60,000 nt of DNA from Tubulanus polymorphus (lineage: Eukaryota; Nemertea; Palaeonemertea; Tubulaniformes; Tubulanidae): contig NC_134029.1 of assembly GCF_964204645.1 (NCBI RefSeq), forward strand, positions 10,656,850-10,716,849, written 5' to 3'. Position numbers and translations under genes: made by a program. Numbering within the stretch: position 1 is the first letter of the stretch; each line of letters opens with the position of its first letter. Below are positions 11,732 to 22,184 of this stretch, piece after piece. The notes below the pieces were generated by a model, which worked only from the letters and a program-made list of their open reading frames with translations, searched no databases and was not told the DNA's origin.

Positions 11732-12166
11732 ATGGAAGATAAAGTTGATGATACTGATATTATTCCTCATGATATAAATAAAACTAAATTAAAAACATAT
11801 TTAGAAAAACAAATATTAGAATTTGAAAGTGACTTAAAGATAAAAAAGAAAAAATATTTAAAAAGTAAAATTATATATTATCTTATTATCAGTGGTTCGG
11901 TTACAATTAGTTCTGTAATAACATTTCTAGCAATATTCAGCCAATTAACACCTTTAGCTATATCAATTGGTGTATTAGGATTAAGTTCAAGTGTTTTAAC
12001 CGGTATAAGTTCAAAATTAGATATAAAAAGTAATAAAGAAAAAATTAAAACTAATATAAAAGAAATTAATAAATTAAAGAATACACTAGATTATATAATA
12101 AGTTTAAATGGTCATATAACAGTTGAAGAACAAGATAAATTATTAAAAGAATTAATAAATTATTAA
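11732..12166 (+). CDS. 144-aa coiled-coil membrane protein
   Basis: There is an N-terminal charged helix (about residues 15-47, Lys/Glu-rich, coiled-coil-like), two adjacent hydrophobic helices (about 48-70 and 75-95, IIYYLIISGSVTISSVITFL then LTPLAISIGVLGLSSSVL), and a second charged helix to the end. The upstream spacer has a T-tract and AATAAATGG. The copy B version (34037-33603) is nearly identical. No family is recognised by name. The layout resembles virion membrane-associated proteins, which is inference. Confidence 0.68.
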   Translation: MEDKVDDTDIIPHDINKTKLKTYLEKQILEFESDLKIKKKKYLKSKIIYYLIISGSVTISSVITFLAIFSQLTPLAISIGVLGLSSSVLTGISSKLDIKSNKEKIKTNIKEINKLKNTLDYIISLNGHITVEEQDKLLKELINY

Positions 12167-12182
12167 TTTTTTAGTTATATAA

Positions 12183-13512
12183 ATGGCAGATAGTTTTCCA
12201 AAAGCATTCCAATATAATAAATCAATTAAATATAATATTCCAGCAATAGATTTTAAGAAAGATATAACATATAGAAATGAAGTTTTAAATTCATTAATTG
12301 ATTTATATATTTATGTTACTGAAAGTAATAATTTTCATGTAAAGATGGAAAATATATTTCATGTGTATACAATTAATTTCAAAAATTTAAATGAGGCAAA
12401 ACAATGGTTATTAAAATCTAATATGAAGTATTGGCAGAACCAATTAAATTTTGCTGTTTATTGCGCAACAACAGGATGCGGAATTAGTTGGAATGATCAT
12501 TTAAACAAACCAAGTTTGCCACTGATGTTATCACTTTTTAGATTTCATACATATTTTCAAATAAGATTAATATTAGATGAATTAGAATGTCCTTTACCAG
12601 GTTCAAAATATTTTAAAGAATTGAATAATAATATTAATTTTTCTAAGTTTTATAGTTAAAATATGTAATGAATTTAATATTAATTCAAATAAAGACTTTA
12701 GAGCAAAAAATGGAACAATGGGTGGATTAGGAATATTGTATACTAAAGAATTTGGAAAAATAATGACAAATTCAGCTATAAGAACACTAAATTGGAATGA
12801 ATTACCAAAATATTATAATAATATACAACAACAAAACAATAATGGTTGGGTTAATTTCATTTTAGAAAATGGTGAAGGTTTTACTAAAGCTGGTATACAA
12901 AGAATAAATCAATCAATTAGAACTTATTTGATATGTATTTTAGGTGCGCAAGTTGAAACAAGATCCCCAATAATTGGAAATGATAACACTTCATTCGATG
13001 CGCAGAAACAGTTTAAAGTAATATTTGAAGATTCCATTCATAATGATAAAAATAGATCGATTCCGGAAAACATTGTAAGATATCAAAATTATTTAGATAA
13101 ATCACATATTAGATTAAATTATTGTATAGGCCCTAATCTATTTATTATTTCTAATGATTTAGTATTAAAGATGGGAAACATAATTGGTTATGATAATCTA
13201 ATTAAAACTGCAACAATAAATAATTCATTTGGATTGAATGATATAAATAAAAAGATTATCACTGCTCCAAAATTAATGGAAGGTGAAAAAAATAAAAAAC
13301 ACATTCAATCAACTGAAACTAAAACTAATAATACTAAATTAAATAATGATTCTAAAATAAAAGATTACATTACATCAGAAAATATTAGAACTGATAATAT
13401 TCAACATGATATAATTAAACTAAATGATGATAATAAATCCCATGAAAATGCTAAATTAGCTTTAACTTGTATAGGAATTGTAATCGGAGGAATATTATAT
13501 TTTAGATTTTAA
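12183..13512 (+). pseudogene. 461-aa Polinton protein, copy A (broken)
   Basis: The homologue of 33586-32201 opens at TATATAAATGG. A lesion near 12655 ends the first frame after FSKFYS. Coding resumes near 12665-12718 in another frame, and the segment around 12710-12790 diverges from and is shorter than copy B, so both a frameshift and an internal replacement or deletion are present. The last 264 codons, with the C-terminal membrane anchor LALTCIGIVIGGILYF, are open. Confidence 0.75.
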
Positions 13513-13528
13513 TTTTTTTATTATGTAA

Positions 13529-15244
13529 ATGGCAGAAGGTGGAGAAGGTTTTCCATTGGATCCTTTAGATGAACCTGGTATAAGTGATGAACAACAACCT
13601 GATTTTAGTGAAACAAGTTTTAATGACGGTAATGAGCCAGAATATAATACTAATTTAGGTGAAGATGATGATTATGATGATGATTATGATGGAATTAATT
13701 CCGAATTACGTGAAAAATTAATTAAATATTTACAAGCTCCTGAAAGTGGTAGAATTTCAACTAGAACAGAAAGAAAAGAATTCATGGAACTATTAGTAGA
13801 ACAACAAGAAAAATATCCTGATAAACATATGGAATTATATAAAATGAAATCTAGAGTAACAGATACAATTGTTAACGAATTATTACCAAAAGTTGTAATA
13901 GATGAAATTGATACTGAAGATGTTGTAGAACAAATTTTTAAAGATGACCCATATTTCACGAATAATTTAGAATTTAAAAATGATTCATGGTATTATAATC
14001 TTGAATTAAATAGGAATACTGTATCATTTCAATTATCTAGAATGGGTCAAGAAAATATTTTTGAACCTGGAATGCGAGCATTATCTACAATTGAAGGTTC
14101 AAAAGGTGGTAGAGAATTTCTCAGAATTATATGGAATGCACTCGATAGAATAAATAAAGAAGAACCAATTCCTAATATTGATATTAACAAATATTCACCA
14201 TTTAAAAATCCAAATCCAAATCCTAATGATGTTGATCCAGAAATGGAAGAGTATGGAAATCGATTAGATAAATTAAGATCTTCAACACCCGAAACATCGA
14301 GAAGAGATATTCAAAAAATTGATAATGATTCAAATCAATTACAATTAACATTAGAAAAACAATTTGATAGATTAAGAGATTCAGAAGAAGAGATGAATAG
14401 TATATCAGATACATCTGGTTCTGAAACTGGAATAAATCGAATACTATCTTTACTAGAAAGAGGATTACTTGATTTAAATGAAGAACAATTGAACATATTT
14501 CCTGAAAAAGCACGTAGAGAAATTAAAGGTATACAAGTATCAGCTGGTGAAATTGCTAATATTAAGATGAGATTTTCTAAAATAACCATGTTAGAAAAAG
14601 AATTAGCTAATGCAAATGAAGAATTAAAACAATTAGAATTAAATAAAAATCTTCAGTTAATAGAGGAAGCTGATTATGAAAGCAGAAAGTTAGCTTTAGA
14701 AAAAGAAATAGATGATTTAGAATATAACATAAAATTACAAAAAGAAGAAAGGGATACATTATTAAAATCATATGATCTTAATCACATTAAAAAATTAAAA
14801 GTTATTTTTAAAGATTTGTTGATTAAACCAAATTCTAAAATATCATTAAAAGACAGAATAAGATTATTATTTAAATTAGAAGGAATAACAATTCTTTCAA
14901 TTCTAACAGCTGTAACTATGGTATTTACAACAAATGATTTAGCAATATCAAATGCTTTGAAATCTACACCTACTCCCAATAAACCGGATAAACCCCCGAA
15001 TGATAATAATTCTATACAAGATAAAGTTAAGGATGGTTTAAAGAAATTAGCAAAATATTTATGGGAACTATCTAAAAAATCTGCTGCAGCATTGCCAGGA
15101 GTTATTGCATCAATTGTTGGTTTTATATTGAAATCTGCAGGAAACATTATTAACTTTGCTGCTGAACATATTATTTTATTTTTAATTACAGTTGTAAGTG
15201 CTATTATTTTTGGGTTAGTAAATATGATATCAAAAAATAAATAA
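13529..15244 (+). CDS. 571-aa coiled-coil/multi-TM structural protein, copy A
   Basis: There is an acidic N-terminus (DEPGISDEQQPDF, then a run of Asp), a central region of about 200 residues that is unrelated to copy B's, then from LRSSTPETSRRD onward a long charged coiled-coil (about residues 260-410). After that come a hydrophobic segment (ITILSILTAVTMVFTTNDLA), a Pro-rich linker (STPTPNKPDKPP), an amphipathic Lys-rich helix, and two C-terminal hydrophobic segments (ALPGVIASIVGFILKSAG and IILFLITVVSAIIFGLVN). The C-terminal arrangement is one I associate with Polintons of aquatic invertebrates. A membrane-linked virion protein is inferred. It starts at GTAAATGG after a T-run and ends 19 bases before the capsid-like gene. 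Confidence 0.72.
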   Translation: MAEGGEGFPLDPLDEPGISDEQQPDFSETSFNDGNEPEYNTNLGEDDDYDDDYDGINSELREKLIKYLQAPESGRISTRTERKEFMELLVEQQEKYPDKHMELYKMKSRVTDTIVNELLPKVVIDEIDTEDVVEQIFKDDPYFTNNLEFKNDSWYYNLELNRNTVSFQLSRMGQENIFEPGMRALSTIEGSKGGREFLRIIWNALDRINKEEPIPNIDINKYSPFKNPNPNPNDVDPEMEEYGNRLDKLRSSTPETSRRDIQKIDNDSNQLQLTLEKQFDRLRDSEEEMNSISDTSGSETGINRILSLLERGLLDLNEEQLNIFPEKARREIKGIQVSAGEIANIKMRFSKITMLEKELANANEELKQLELNKNLQLIEEADYESRKLALEKEIDDLEYNIKLQKEERDTLLKSYDLNHIKKLKVIFKDLLIKPNSKISLKDRIRLLFKLEGITILSILTAVTMVFTTNDLAISNALKSTPTPNKPDKPPNDNNSIQDKVKDGLKKLAKYLWELSKKSAAALPGVIASIVGFILKSAGNIINFAAEHIILFLITVVSAIIFGLVNMISKNK

Positions 15245-15263
15245 TTAATTTTTTGTTAAATAA

Positions 15264-16501
15264 ATGAGTGGGAGTTATATCAATCCTTCTAAGAATCATA
15301 GAATATCTAATGCTATTAAAGCAGAAAGATCACATCATATAATTACTCATAACCCTTCTAATATTAATCCTGATGAAACTTTATATGTTAGAATTCCTCG
15401 ATTAACACAAAATACTTTTTACGTTCCAAATAGTATTTATTTATCAGCCGATATAAAAGTAATCGGTAATAATAATAATTATGTTGTTGATAATGTTGGG
15501 AGATATTTGATTAAAAAGTTAACAATAAAGATTGGTCCAGAAACAGTTTTCTCATTAGATGATTATAATTTATTTATGCATTATAAAGATTTATGGTTAA
15601 CTAAAGAAAACAGAAATAATATGATATTTCAAGGCATCCAATCAGAAAACCAAAATAAATTAAGATCAGGAGCTAATGACGCAATAGTAACTCGTACCGC
15701 AGATAATTTGATAAAAAAGATTTATGGAAGCAGATATAAAATTCCATTAGACTTTGAATTGATAAATAATAATGCGCCTTTATATAAATATGCAATTCAA
15801 GAAGACGTTATATTCGAAATAACATTTGCTCCTGTAAATGAAATTGTAATATCTAGCGTTAATAAAGATATGAGTTATAAATTATCGAATATATGTTTAG
15901 AATATGATACAGTAACTGACGAAAATATTTCAAGTATAATTCAAACTCAATACAATCAAGGATTTTCATTATTATATGATTATATTGATAAATTTAAAAC
16001 CGTAACTATTAATGCAAATGATGAAATAATTAATGAGAATATTAACTTCCCAAGGAGATCTATTAAAGGCATATTAATATTTTTTACCATTGCAACATAT
16101 TCTAATGGTGCAATACAGGTTGATAAGTATTATAATCCTGAAATAACAAAAGTAGAAATAACTATCGAAGGAATAGCAAATAAAATATTTTGTCAAGGAA
16201 TGATCAATGGCCAGAAATTAGAAAACATTTTATGAATGAAAAAGTAAAATCATCTGAAAATTGTAACATTAATCAAATTGATTATTATACCGGTAATAAA
16301 TATGCATTATGGTTAGATTTTAGAACAACAGAGGATAATTCATTACATGGTTCTGGAAAAAAACTACAGAAAACTAAAGATGGAATACAATTATTCATGA
16401 CAAAGAATAAAGGAATCAAAAATTTTAAAATGCACATTTATATTATATCTGACGCGCAATTAGATATTGTAAATTCTCAATTAAATAGTGTTATGTATTA
16501 A
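15264..16501 (+). pseudogene. Major-capsid-like protein, copy A (frameshifted)
   Basis: It is nearly identical to copy B's 415-aa protein over the first 310 residues (open to 16235). Near 16205 about 11 bases found in copy B are missing and the frame shifts. The C-terminal part continues to a stop at 16501, in the frame containing NSLHGSGKKL and IISDAQLDI. It opens at AAATAAATGAG after a T-run. The functional argument is given under copy B. Confidence 0.8.
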
Positions 16502-16533
16502 AATTTTAACTTTAATAAAAATTTATATAATAA

Positions 16534-17411
16534 ATGGAAGGGGGGAAAGTATATAAACATATTCCATACATCGATACACATGAAAATAATGATGGTTTAT
16601 ATTATGTAATACCTTATAATATAGCTTTGATATTTGATCCTAACTAAACTAATAGAAATCGATAATAATAAAAGTGGTGTTGTTGATAATTTAAGTAATG
16701 TAATTGATAATAATGTAATACCTACTACATCTAATAATGTAATACCTTCTACATCTAATAATGTAATACCTACTACATCTAATAATGTAATACCCTCTAC
16801 ATCAAATAATGTTATACCTTCTACATCTAATAATGAAATAATATTAAATGTTAGTGAAAATAGAAATTATTGTGATTATTGTAAAGGTGAATTTTCAAAC
16901 GCTCCATCAAATTGGAATAATCATATGAATACAAATTCACATATAATTAATGTAATAGATCGTGTTGGTATAAGAGAATTTATAGAACACCCATTTAATT
17001 ATGTTACAAAGTTTGTTTCAAATAAAAAAGTAGATGGTAAAGATTTATATAAAGATTTATTAGGTGAATTTTTATCTAAGGAACCTAGTAATGATGAATT
17101 AGATTTATCTGCTGCTAAAAAAATACTAGAATCAAGCATTGTAAATACAATATTAAGGTCAAACACTAAAGAAAGATGATAATGAAAATGGTGCCATACG
17201 GCACCCACATGGTGATATAGTTACAGGAAAGCGCATTGATAATAAAGATTCTATGAAACATAAAGTAGAAAATAAAGATATAGTTGAGATGACTAATAAG
17301 TATATCAATAAACCATTTATTTATGAAGATACGGTAGAGCATTTGAATAAATTGTTAGGGTCTGATAGTGAAAGTGATTCAGAAAGTGATTATCTAACAC
17401 TCAAAAAGTAA
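16534..17411 (+). pseudogene. Zinc-finger protein with VIPxTSNN repeats, copy A (broken)
   Basis: The homologue of 29280-28282 starts at ATAAATGG. A deletion near 16640 shifts the frame. The segment 16634-17179 holds five tandem VIP(S/T)TSNN octapeptides (24-bp repeats) and a C2H2-like finger (YCDYCKGEF, then HMNTNSH). The frame changes again near 17175, immediately before the small palindromic segment at 17190-17216, and the acidic Ser/Asp tail ends at 17411. Confidence 0.72.
17190..17216 (+). repeat. Small palindromic insertion segment, occurrence 1
   Basis: The sequence contains GGTGCCATACGGCACC followed by CACATGGTGAT. The first 16 bases form a near-perfect palindrome. The same segment is found at 19350-19376, 20732-20758, 26167-26195 and 28526-28555. 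Here it lies in the zinc-finger gene of copy A, preceded by GATAATGAAAAT. Confidence 0.75.
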
Positions 17412-17767
17412 TAAAGGTTGAAAATTGTATAAATAATAGTAAATAAAAAAGGGGGTTTTAAGTATTAAGGTATCTAATACGTATCTAATACGTATCTAAT
17501 ACATATCTAATACGTATCTAATACATATTATTTGAAAATACCTTAAATTATATTTCTTTTTTAAATTTATATTGAAACCTCAGTAATAATAAATAACCTT
17601 TATTATTTTCAAACTTATTCATATATTAGTTGAAAAAAATAAAAATAAATTGGTTGAAAATTATATGAATAATATTTATTTTAAAAATGGGGTTCTAAGT
17701 ATTAATGTATTTAATACGTATCTAATACGTATTTAATACGCATTAGATAGATAGATATTTTAAATAG
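17412..17767. repeat. Convergent-gene junction with TATCTAATACG repeats and a duplicated ATPase 3' end
   Basis: Between the stops of the convergent zinc-finger and ATPase genes there are about five tandem GTATCTAATAC units (17470-17530) and a second shorter set (17703-17745). The block 17413-17640 (GTTGAAAATT...AAGTATTAA...CAGTAATAATAAATAACCTTTATTATT) is repeated in diverged form at 17640-17860, which includes the true 3' end of the ATPase, so the tract arose by tandem duplication. In copy B the matching tract (28121-28281) holds TATTAGATACCC repeats instead. A transcription-end role is plausible but unproven. Confidence 0.6.
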
Positions 17768-18379
17768 TTATTTTATAAACTTATATTCATAGGGAAATTG
17801 TAATCTCAGTAATAATTTTGAACCTTTATTATTCTTTAATTTATTCATATATTCATCATGTAATTCAGTAGGTATAATTTGATTTTCTTCCAATAATTGT
17901 TGCATAGATTTTTTATCTTTGTTATAAAATAAAACTAGAAATCTTATATTCTCCCTAAAGTCTTTAACAATTGAATTATATTTTTGATTTAAAACCCATG
18001 TTGTTATCCCGAAATGTCTCCCAGAGAAAGCTAAATAACATAACTCACTTTCTCTCACTTTTGAATCATGTAAATTTGCGCAATCATCTACAATGAATAA
18101 TGTATTTGATCCTTTATAAGTATCAATTGCTATTTTAATACAATTATCTAAATTTTCTTTTACTGTTTTAGGATCTAATATAATAAACTTTTTTATCTTA
18201 ACTATATCTCTATTTTATGTTTTATTCATTTCATAAGTAGGGCAGAATAATATTATATTATCAAAATGATTCTTATAAATAGTTTCTAACAAATCTAATA
18301 TGAAATGTGTTTTACCACAATTGGTTACTCCAGTAACTAACATATTATGCGGTTCAAATATAAATAAATCTTTATTCAT
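17768..18379 (-). pseudogene. DNA-packaging ATPase, copy A (nonsense mutation)
   Basis: This is the counterpart of the intact 204-aa gene at 27506-28120, on the strand of the integrase, whose stop it overlaps by 8 bases. The start is in ATAAATGA. The Walker A region is present near 18330, and an in-frame TAA at 18215-18217 interrupts the protein after about 54 codons. Downstream the frame is otherwise open through the Walker B region (IDDCAN) to 17768. Confidence 0.85.
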
Positions 18380-19490
18380 TTATTTTTTTAATTTTACTAG
18401 ATAAAATCCATTCATTAAATTTATCATCATATCCTTTATATTTCACTGAAGAATACTTTTTTCCTTTAAGAGTTTTTGTTTTCAATACTTTTTCTATTTT
18501 GTATTCTATTTCATCTGGATTTGGTACAAGTGATAATTCTTGTTCATAGAAATAACCTAATATTTCTTCATCTTTTAGATCTTCTAATTTATAAACAAAA
18601 GGTTTAGTTAATATTATCTTTTTAATTTTAAATATTTCTTCAGTAAAATTTGGGGTATAACCTTTATAAAATGTTTTTCTATATTTAGATATTCTAACGT
18701 GTTGCCTAATTTTAAATTTAGGTTCTCCGAAATCACGTGTAACAAATGCTCCATATAAATTATTCCATACTATTTCTGAATTATCTTCTTTTCTAGCTTG
18801 TATAGGTTTCATATTTATAGAACTATGTTTAGAATTATTATAACCTTTCACTAAATCATCTAACACATCGATATATTTATATGTTTCATTAGCAGTAAAA
18901 TATTTCCACATTCTAGTTTTCAATGTTTTATTAAATCTTTCTATAATAGATGCTTTTTTATCTGAGTGTGTTGAAAAATAATCTACATCGTTATCAGATA
19001 ATAGTTTTTTAAAATGTTTGTTATAAAATTCCTTACCTTCATCAAATTGTATCTTATCTGGAATAGCTTCTTTAAATATAGATTTAAAAGCATTTGTTAC
19101 TTCTATTCCAGTTTTATTTTTGATTGAAATTGACCATGCGTATCGACTGAATATGTCTATAACATTTAATATCCAGAAATATCCTTTGTTGTATTCCTCT
19201 AAGTTCTTCATGTCAATTAAATCTGATTGCCATTGTTGATCGACATATGAAACCATAACTTTTCTTGTTAAATAACTTTTATCCATTTTCTTGTGGATTT
19301 GATATGTTGGTTGATTTTGTAACCATGATTTTAATTCACTATATTTTATATCACCATGTGGGTGCCATACGGCACCATTACCATTTTCATTATCAGATTT
19401 AATTTTATTCCATAATTCTGAAACGTTAGAATATGATACTTCACTTTCTGGGTTATAATATAAATCTCTTAAATATTGTTCTTTTTTCAT
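18372..19490 (-). CDS. Retrovirus-like integrase with chromodomain (intact)
   Basis: This is a DDE integrase that would insert the element's DNA into the host genome. The catalytic core spans about residues 80-230, with the acidic residues in WQSDLIDM, in IQFDEGKEFYN and the Glu in SIIERFNKTLKTR. An SH3-like C-terminal region (GEPKFKIRQHVRISKYR) follows, then a chromodomain at about 325-370 (VLKTKTLKGKKYSSVKYKGY, then FNEWI), typical of Polinton and chromovirus integrases and thought to read chromatin marks. Near residue 35 it carries about 16 extra residues (including GAVWHPHGDI) that copy B lacks, encoded by the small palindromic segment at 19350-19376. The start lacks TAAATG. Confidence 0.93.
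   Translation of the reverse strand: MKKEQYLRDLYYNPESEVSYSNVSELWNKIKSDNENGNGAVWHPHGDIKYSELKSWLQNQPTYQIHKKMDKSYLTRKVMVSYVDQQWQSDLIDMKNLEEYNKGYFWILNVIDIFSRYAWSISIKNKTGIEVTNAFKSIFKEAIPDKIQFDEGKEFYNKHFKKLLSDNDVDYFSTHSDKKASIIERFNKTLKTRMWKYFTANETYKYIDVLDDLVKGYNNSKHSSINMKPIQARKEDNSEIVWNNLYGAFVTRDFGEPKFKIRQHVRISKYRKTFYKGYTPNFTEEIFKIKKIILTKPFVYKLEDLKDEEILGYFYEQELSLVPNPDEIEYKIEKVLKTKTLKGKKYSSVKYKGYDDKFNEWILSSKIKKINE
19350..19376 (-). repeat. Small palindromic insertion segment, occurrence 2, in frame inside the integrase
   Basis: On the minus strand it reads GGTGCCGTATGGCACC then CACATGGTGAT. It is preceded by GATAATGAAAATGGTAAT, similar to the flank of occurrence 1. It encodes GAVWHPHGDI in frame. 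The copy B integrase (near 26530) has no such residues. Confidence 0.85.
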
Positions 19491-19496
19491 CTTCTT

Positions 19497-19856
19497 TTAA
19501 TCCATCAATAATAATCTTGGTTTATTTTCAATGACTTTATGATTTGACTTATTTTCTGGTATGATAGGTTTATTGTCATTGGAATCATATTTATCATCAG
19601 ATTTGAATTTTGATTTATATATTACACCGGATATCATAATAACTGTTACTAATCCAATTGTAATATATAATTTATAATTACTTCCAGCATTACAAGAATC
19701 AGATGGATTATTATTTGAATCAATATCAGGTGATTCATTTATATCAGTTAATTTCTTTTTCTTAGCTTTTTTTAATTCTGAAGATCTTTTACCTAATTCT
19801 CTTGCCCATTTAATTTGTTTTTCAGATCTAGCCTTTTTCTTAACTCCATCACTCAT
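19497..19856 (-). CDS. 119-aa basic single-TM protein
   Basis: The N-terminus is strongly basic (KKKARSEKQIKWARELGKRS, then KKAKKKK), followed by an Asp/Ser/Asn linker, one transmembrane helix (about residues 65-84, YITIGLVTVIMISGVIY) and a polar tail ending in LLLMD. The start ATG is in ATAAATGAG and overlaps the end of the upstream 200-aa gene by 8 bases, which suggests linked expression. The intact homologue in copy B (26035-26421) has an extra DAVQHPHGGI insertion. A DNA- or membrane-contacting virion protein is a guess. Confidence 0.7.
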   Translation of the reverse strand: MSDGVKKKARSEKQIKWARELGKRSSELKKAKKKKLTDINESPDIDSNNNPSDSCNAGSNYKLYITIGLVTVIMISGVIYKSKFKSDDKYDSNDNKPIIPENKSNHKVIENKPRLLLMD

Positions 19857-20451
19857 TTATTTTAGTTAATTTTTGTTCTGATTCATTTTCTGTTTCACTG
19901 TTTGGTTGTAGTACATCTGTTTCGTTCTTACCTGATTTATATTCCATAGGCTTGATGTTCGAAAATGTTATGACGCCAGTAGAAATTAATGTCATAACCG
20001 ATCCTAATTGAAATGAAGCATAACCAACCCATTTTTGTAATTCAGTCATAACTAAATAGTCATTTTTTAAATCACTATATAATTTATTTTCATCATCAAT
20101 TGGTATTAACTGGTTACATAACTTAGAATAACATTTGACAATACCATCTGAAATAGAATCATTTATTCTAGCTAATCTTGCCTCTTCATAAATCTTAAAA
20201 TATTTTATTACTTTATCGGGTTTCATAGCATCTAATTCTTGAAAAGTTATTATTTTTCCCAAGAAATCCTTAGATTTCCCACCAGCAATTAGTAATTCAA
20301 GATGGTGTTTACAATATAAATAATATTCATAATCAATATTACAATTTACTTGAGCACAATTAGTTACAACTGTATCTTTATTATCACTTATACCCAAATC
20401 ATCTAATGTTTTTTCAATATCAATACTATTCTTATTAGATTTCTTTGACAT
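19849..20451 (-). CDS. 200-aa Polinton protein of unknown function
   Basis: This is mainly a helical protein with a conserved core: YYLYCKHHLELLI, then ARINDSISDGIVKCYSKLC, then LQKWVGYASFQLGSVMTLIS with a hydrophobic C-terminal third. The charged tail ends in KLTKINE. It starts in ATATAAATG, about 90% identical to copy B's 205-aa protein (25425-26042). It is the first gene of an integrase-ATPase gene block with short overlaps, so co-transcription is likely. I recognise it as recurrent in Polinton-like elements but know of no assigned role. Confidence 0.7.
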   Translation of the reverse strand: MSKKSNKNSIDIEKTLDDLGISDNKDTVVTNCAQVNCNIDYEYYLYCKHHLELLIAGGKSKDFLGKIITFQELDAMKPDKVIKYFKIYEEARLARINDSISDGIVKCYSKLCNQLIPIDDENKLYSDLKNDYLVMTELQKWVGYASFQLGSVMTLISTGVITFSNIKPMEYKSGKNETDVLQPNSETENESEQKLTKINE

Positions 20452-20731
20452 TTATATTAGAGAAAAAAAGCAAAAAAAATATTATAAGTATTCTTCAAAT
20501 GATACTAGCTAGTTAAAGCTAAAGAATTCTAGTATTGACTACTGATACTAGCTATTTGAATTTAAAGAATTTCTATTTGAATCTATTCAAAATATAAAGT
20601 ATTCTCTTTTTGAAAAGAAAATATTAAAAATATAATAGAATTCACTAGCTAGTTGAAGTTATTGTTTTTTTATTATATTATATTATTATATTATATTATT
20701 ATTATATTATATTATTATTTTACTATTTGAT
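20452..20731. other. Upstream region of the integrase block, copy A
   Basis: This AT-rich spacer contains repeated words such as ACTAGCTAGTT and AGAATTCTAGTATT and a TTATATTA microsatellite (about 20670-20725). The same words occur in the matching spacer of copy B (25200-25420). Promoters for the block probably lie here. The element's homology to copy B fades around 20730. Confidence 0.45.
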
Positions 20732-20758
20732 ATCACCATGTGGGTGCCGTACGGCACC
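20732..20758 (-). repeat. Small palindromic insertion segment, occurrence 3 (intergenic)
   Basis: This is a clean copy: on the minus strand a perfect 16-bp palindrome GGTGCCGTACGGCACC followed by CACATGGTGATAT. It sits at the point where recognisable copy A sequence ends. Confidence 0.8.
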
Positions 20759-20920
20759 ATCTCACTACTATTGTCTATCTATTAGGAGCAGTAATTATAA
20801 CTGTCCAGATAAGTCATTTCGGATCCTCGATAATAAATCCTCAACTGAAAATAAATTCAAAGAAACGACTGGTGGAATAACTATTTCATAAACACATATA
20901 TTTATTATGCAAATTTTAGC

Positions 20921-21265
20921 GATCAATAATAGAACAATGGAGAACAATAGAAAAGCGGTTCAATCGGACCGGTTATTGCGCAATACACAGTTATATTTTT
21001 ATTCTGTAAACTACAACATTCAAACATAGAACTGTAACCAATCAATATTGAGCAGCTGTTTCCGTCAACAACGATCGATAATAGAACAATGGAGAACAAT
21101 AGAAAAGCGGTTCAATCGGACCGGTTATTGCGCAATACTTAGTTAACAGTAAACAATCAATACAGAAAAACCGCCGCCATTAACAACGATCAATAATAGA
21201 ACAATGGAGAACAATAGAAATGCGGTCCAATCGGACCGGTTATTGCGCAATACTTAGTTAACAGT
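20921..21265 (+). repeat. Three copies of a ~75-bp unit
   Basis: Units start at about 20921, 21073 and 21188. Each runs GATCAATAATAGAACAATGG, AGAACAATAGAAA, GCGGTTCAATCGGACCGG, TTATTGCGCAATA, with only a few differences. Spacing is 152 and 115 bases. They are not related to the Polinton genes. Confidence 0.75.
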
Positions 21266-21348
21266 AAACAATACAATATTGAAACAGATATATACTATCG
21301 AGATTACATTTTTGTTATCTATATTACAAAGACCTTCAGTGTTATAAT

Positions 21349-21817
21349 CTATAATTTTGTCCAGAATTCTTTAATTACTGGATTGTTTCCAATCATTTCT
21401 TCAATTTCTGGTAAATATCTGACTACTTCACTAAATGCTAATCCTAATATTTTGAATTTTTCATATTTCATTAATCTACCTACTCTTCTCAGTTTTCTTT
21501 CAAAACCGGCACTGATATCTCCACTCATTTTCTTAGTTTTCGATTCTTTGAGTCCCAACAGCAATTTAAGTCGCGTTGCTGGTAGTTTTGGTAATTGTAG
21601 TTCGCGCGGTAATTGTTTATTATGTATTACATCACTCACGAATTTTCACCATTTCTTGATGATAGTCCAAATGTTCTTGTAATTTTTGTGAAGTTTGTTC
21701 GTCAATTACGAGAGTTTCATCCTCCATTTCTATTGATTCCTGAGTTTCACTATCCAGCAGCAATCGTTCCTCACCCGTTGGTTGGCTTAGAATTTCTGGT
21801 TGATCTCTGTATTCCAT
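21349..21817 (-). other. Two overlapping open frames of unknown origin
   Basis: A frame from ATG 21817 encodes an acidic 61-residue stretch (ending HQEMVKIRE) and stops at 21632. A second frame, open from about 21640 to 21349, encodes a basic helical stretch with the segment GDISAGFERKLRRVGRLMKY and an end in IKEFWTKL. The second has no ATG at its head, only GTG, so it could be a later exon or need a frameshift. The pair lies between the end of copy A's 200-aa gene and the HNH remnant, and has no counterpart in copy B. I do not recognise either product. Confidence 0.35.
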
Positions 21818-22184
21818 TTTAATCTAAAAGATGTCGTGAAAATGAATTACTGTACTTAAATATGTTTAAAGGTTTCCCTACTTCATAATAACTACAAAAA
21901 ACGGTACTTACACTTAGATTTAGAACTGTAAACTGTGTTTTGAGAGAGAATATCCAATACGTACTATGTATGTGAAAGTTGATTTCTAACTGCCGACGTG
22001 GCGCACGTTCGACCAAACTAATTATTTCTGCTCGTTTGCCAGGATTGTAACAGATGTTCCTTTATGATGAAGTTAATTAATTCTTTAGAATTGAAAACAA
22101 GATATATTTGGCAACATATGTTTTAGTAGTAAGCAAAAGCTATGTATTATATACATACAAAGCTCAAATAGAATTGCCAGCTTT

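Larger units (their letters stand above)
10675..15266 (+). promoter_or_regulatory. T-tract plus TAAATG start context of the structural genes (copy A)
   Basis: Spacers of about 16-24 bases before the genes at 10691, 11294, 11732, 12183, 13529 and 15264 consist of a run of five to eight T, a few bases, and then TAAATG containing the start codon (for example AATTTTTTAGTTATATAAATG). The gene at 11048 has the same TAAATG with the T-run inside the preceding gene's end. Copy B repeats the pattern at every homologous gene. Confidence 0.6.

Noticed and set aside
17470-17530. CRISPR-like array of TATCTAATACG repeats
   Set aside because: The units are contiguous short tandem repeats with no unique spacers, in a eukaryotic transposon.
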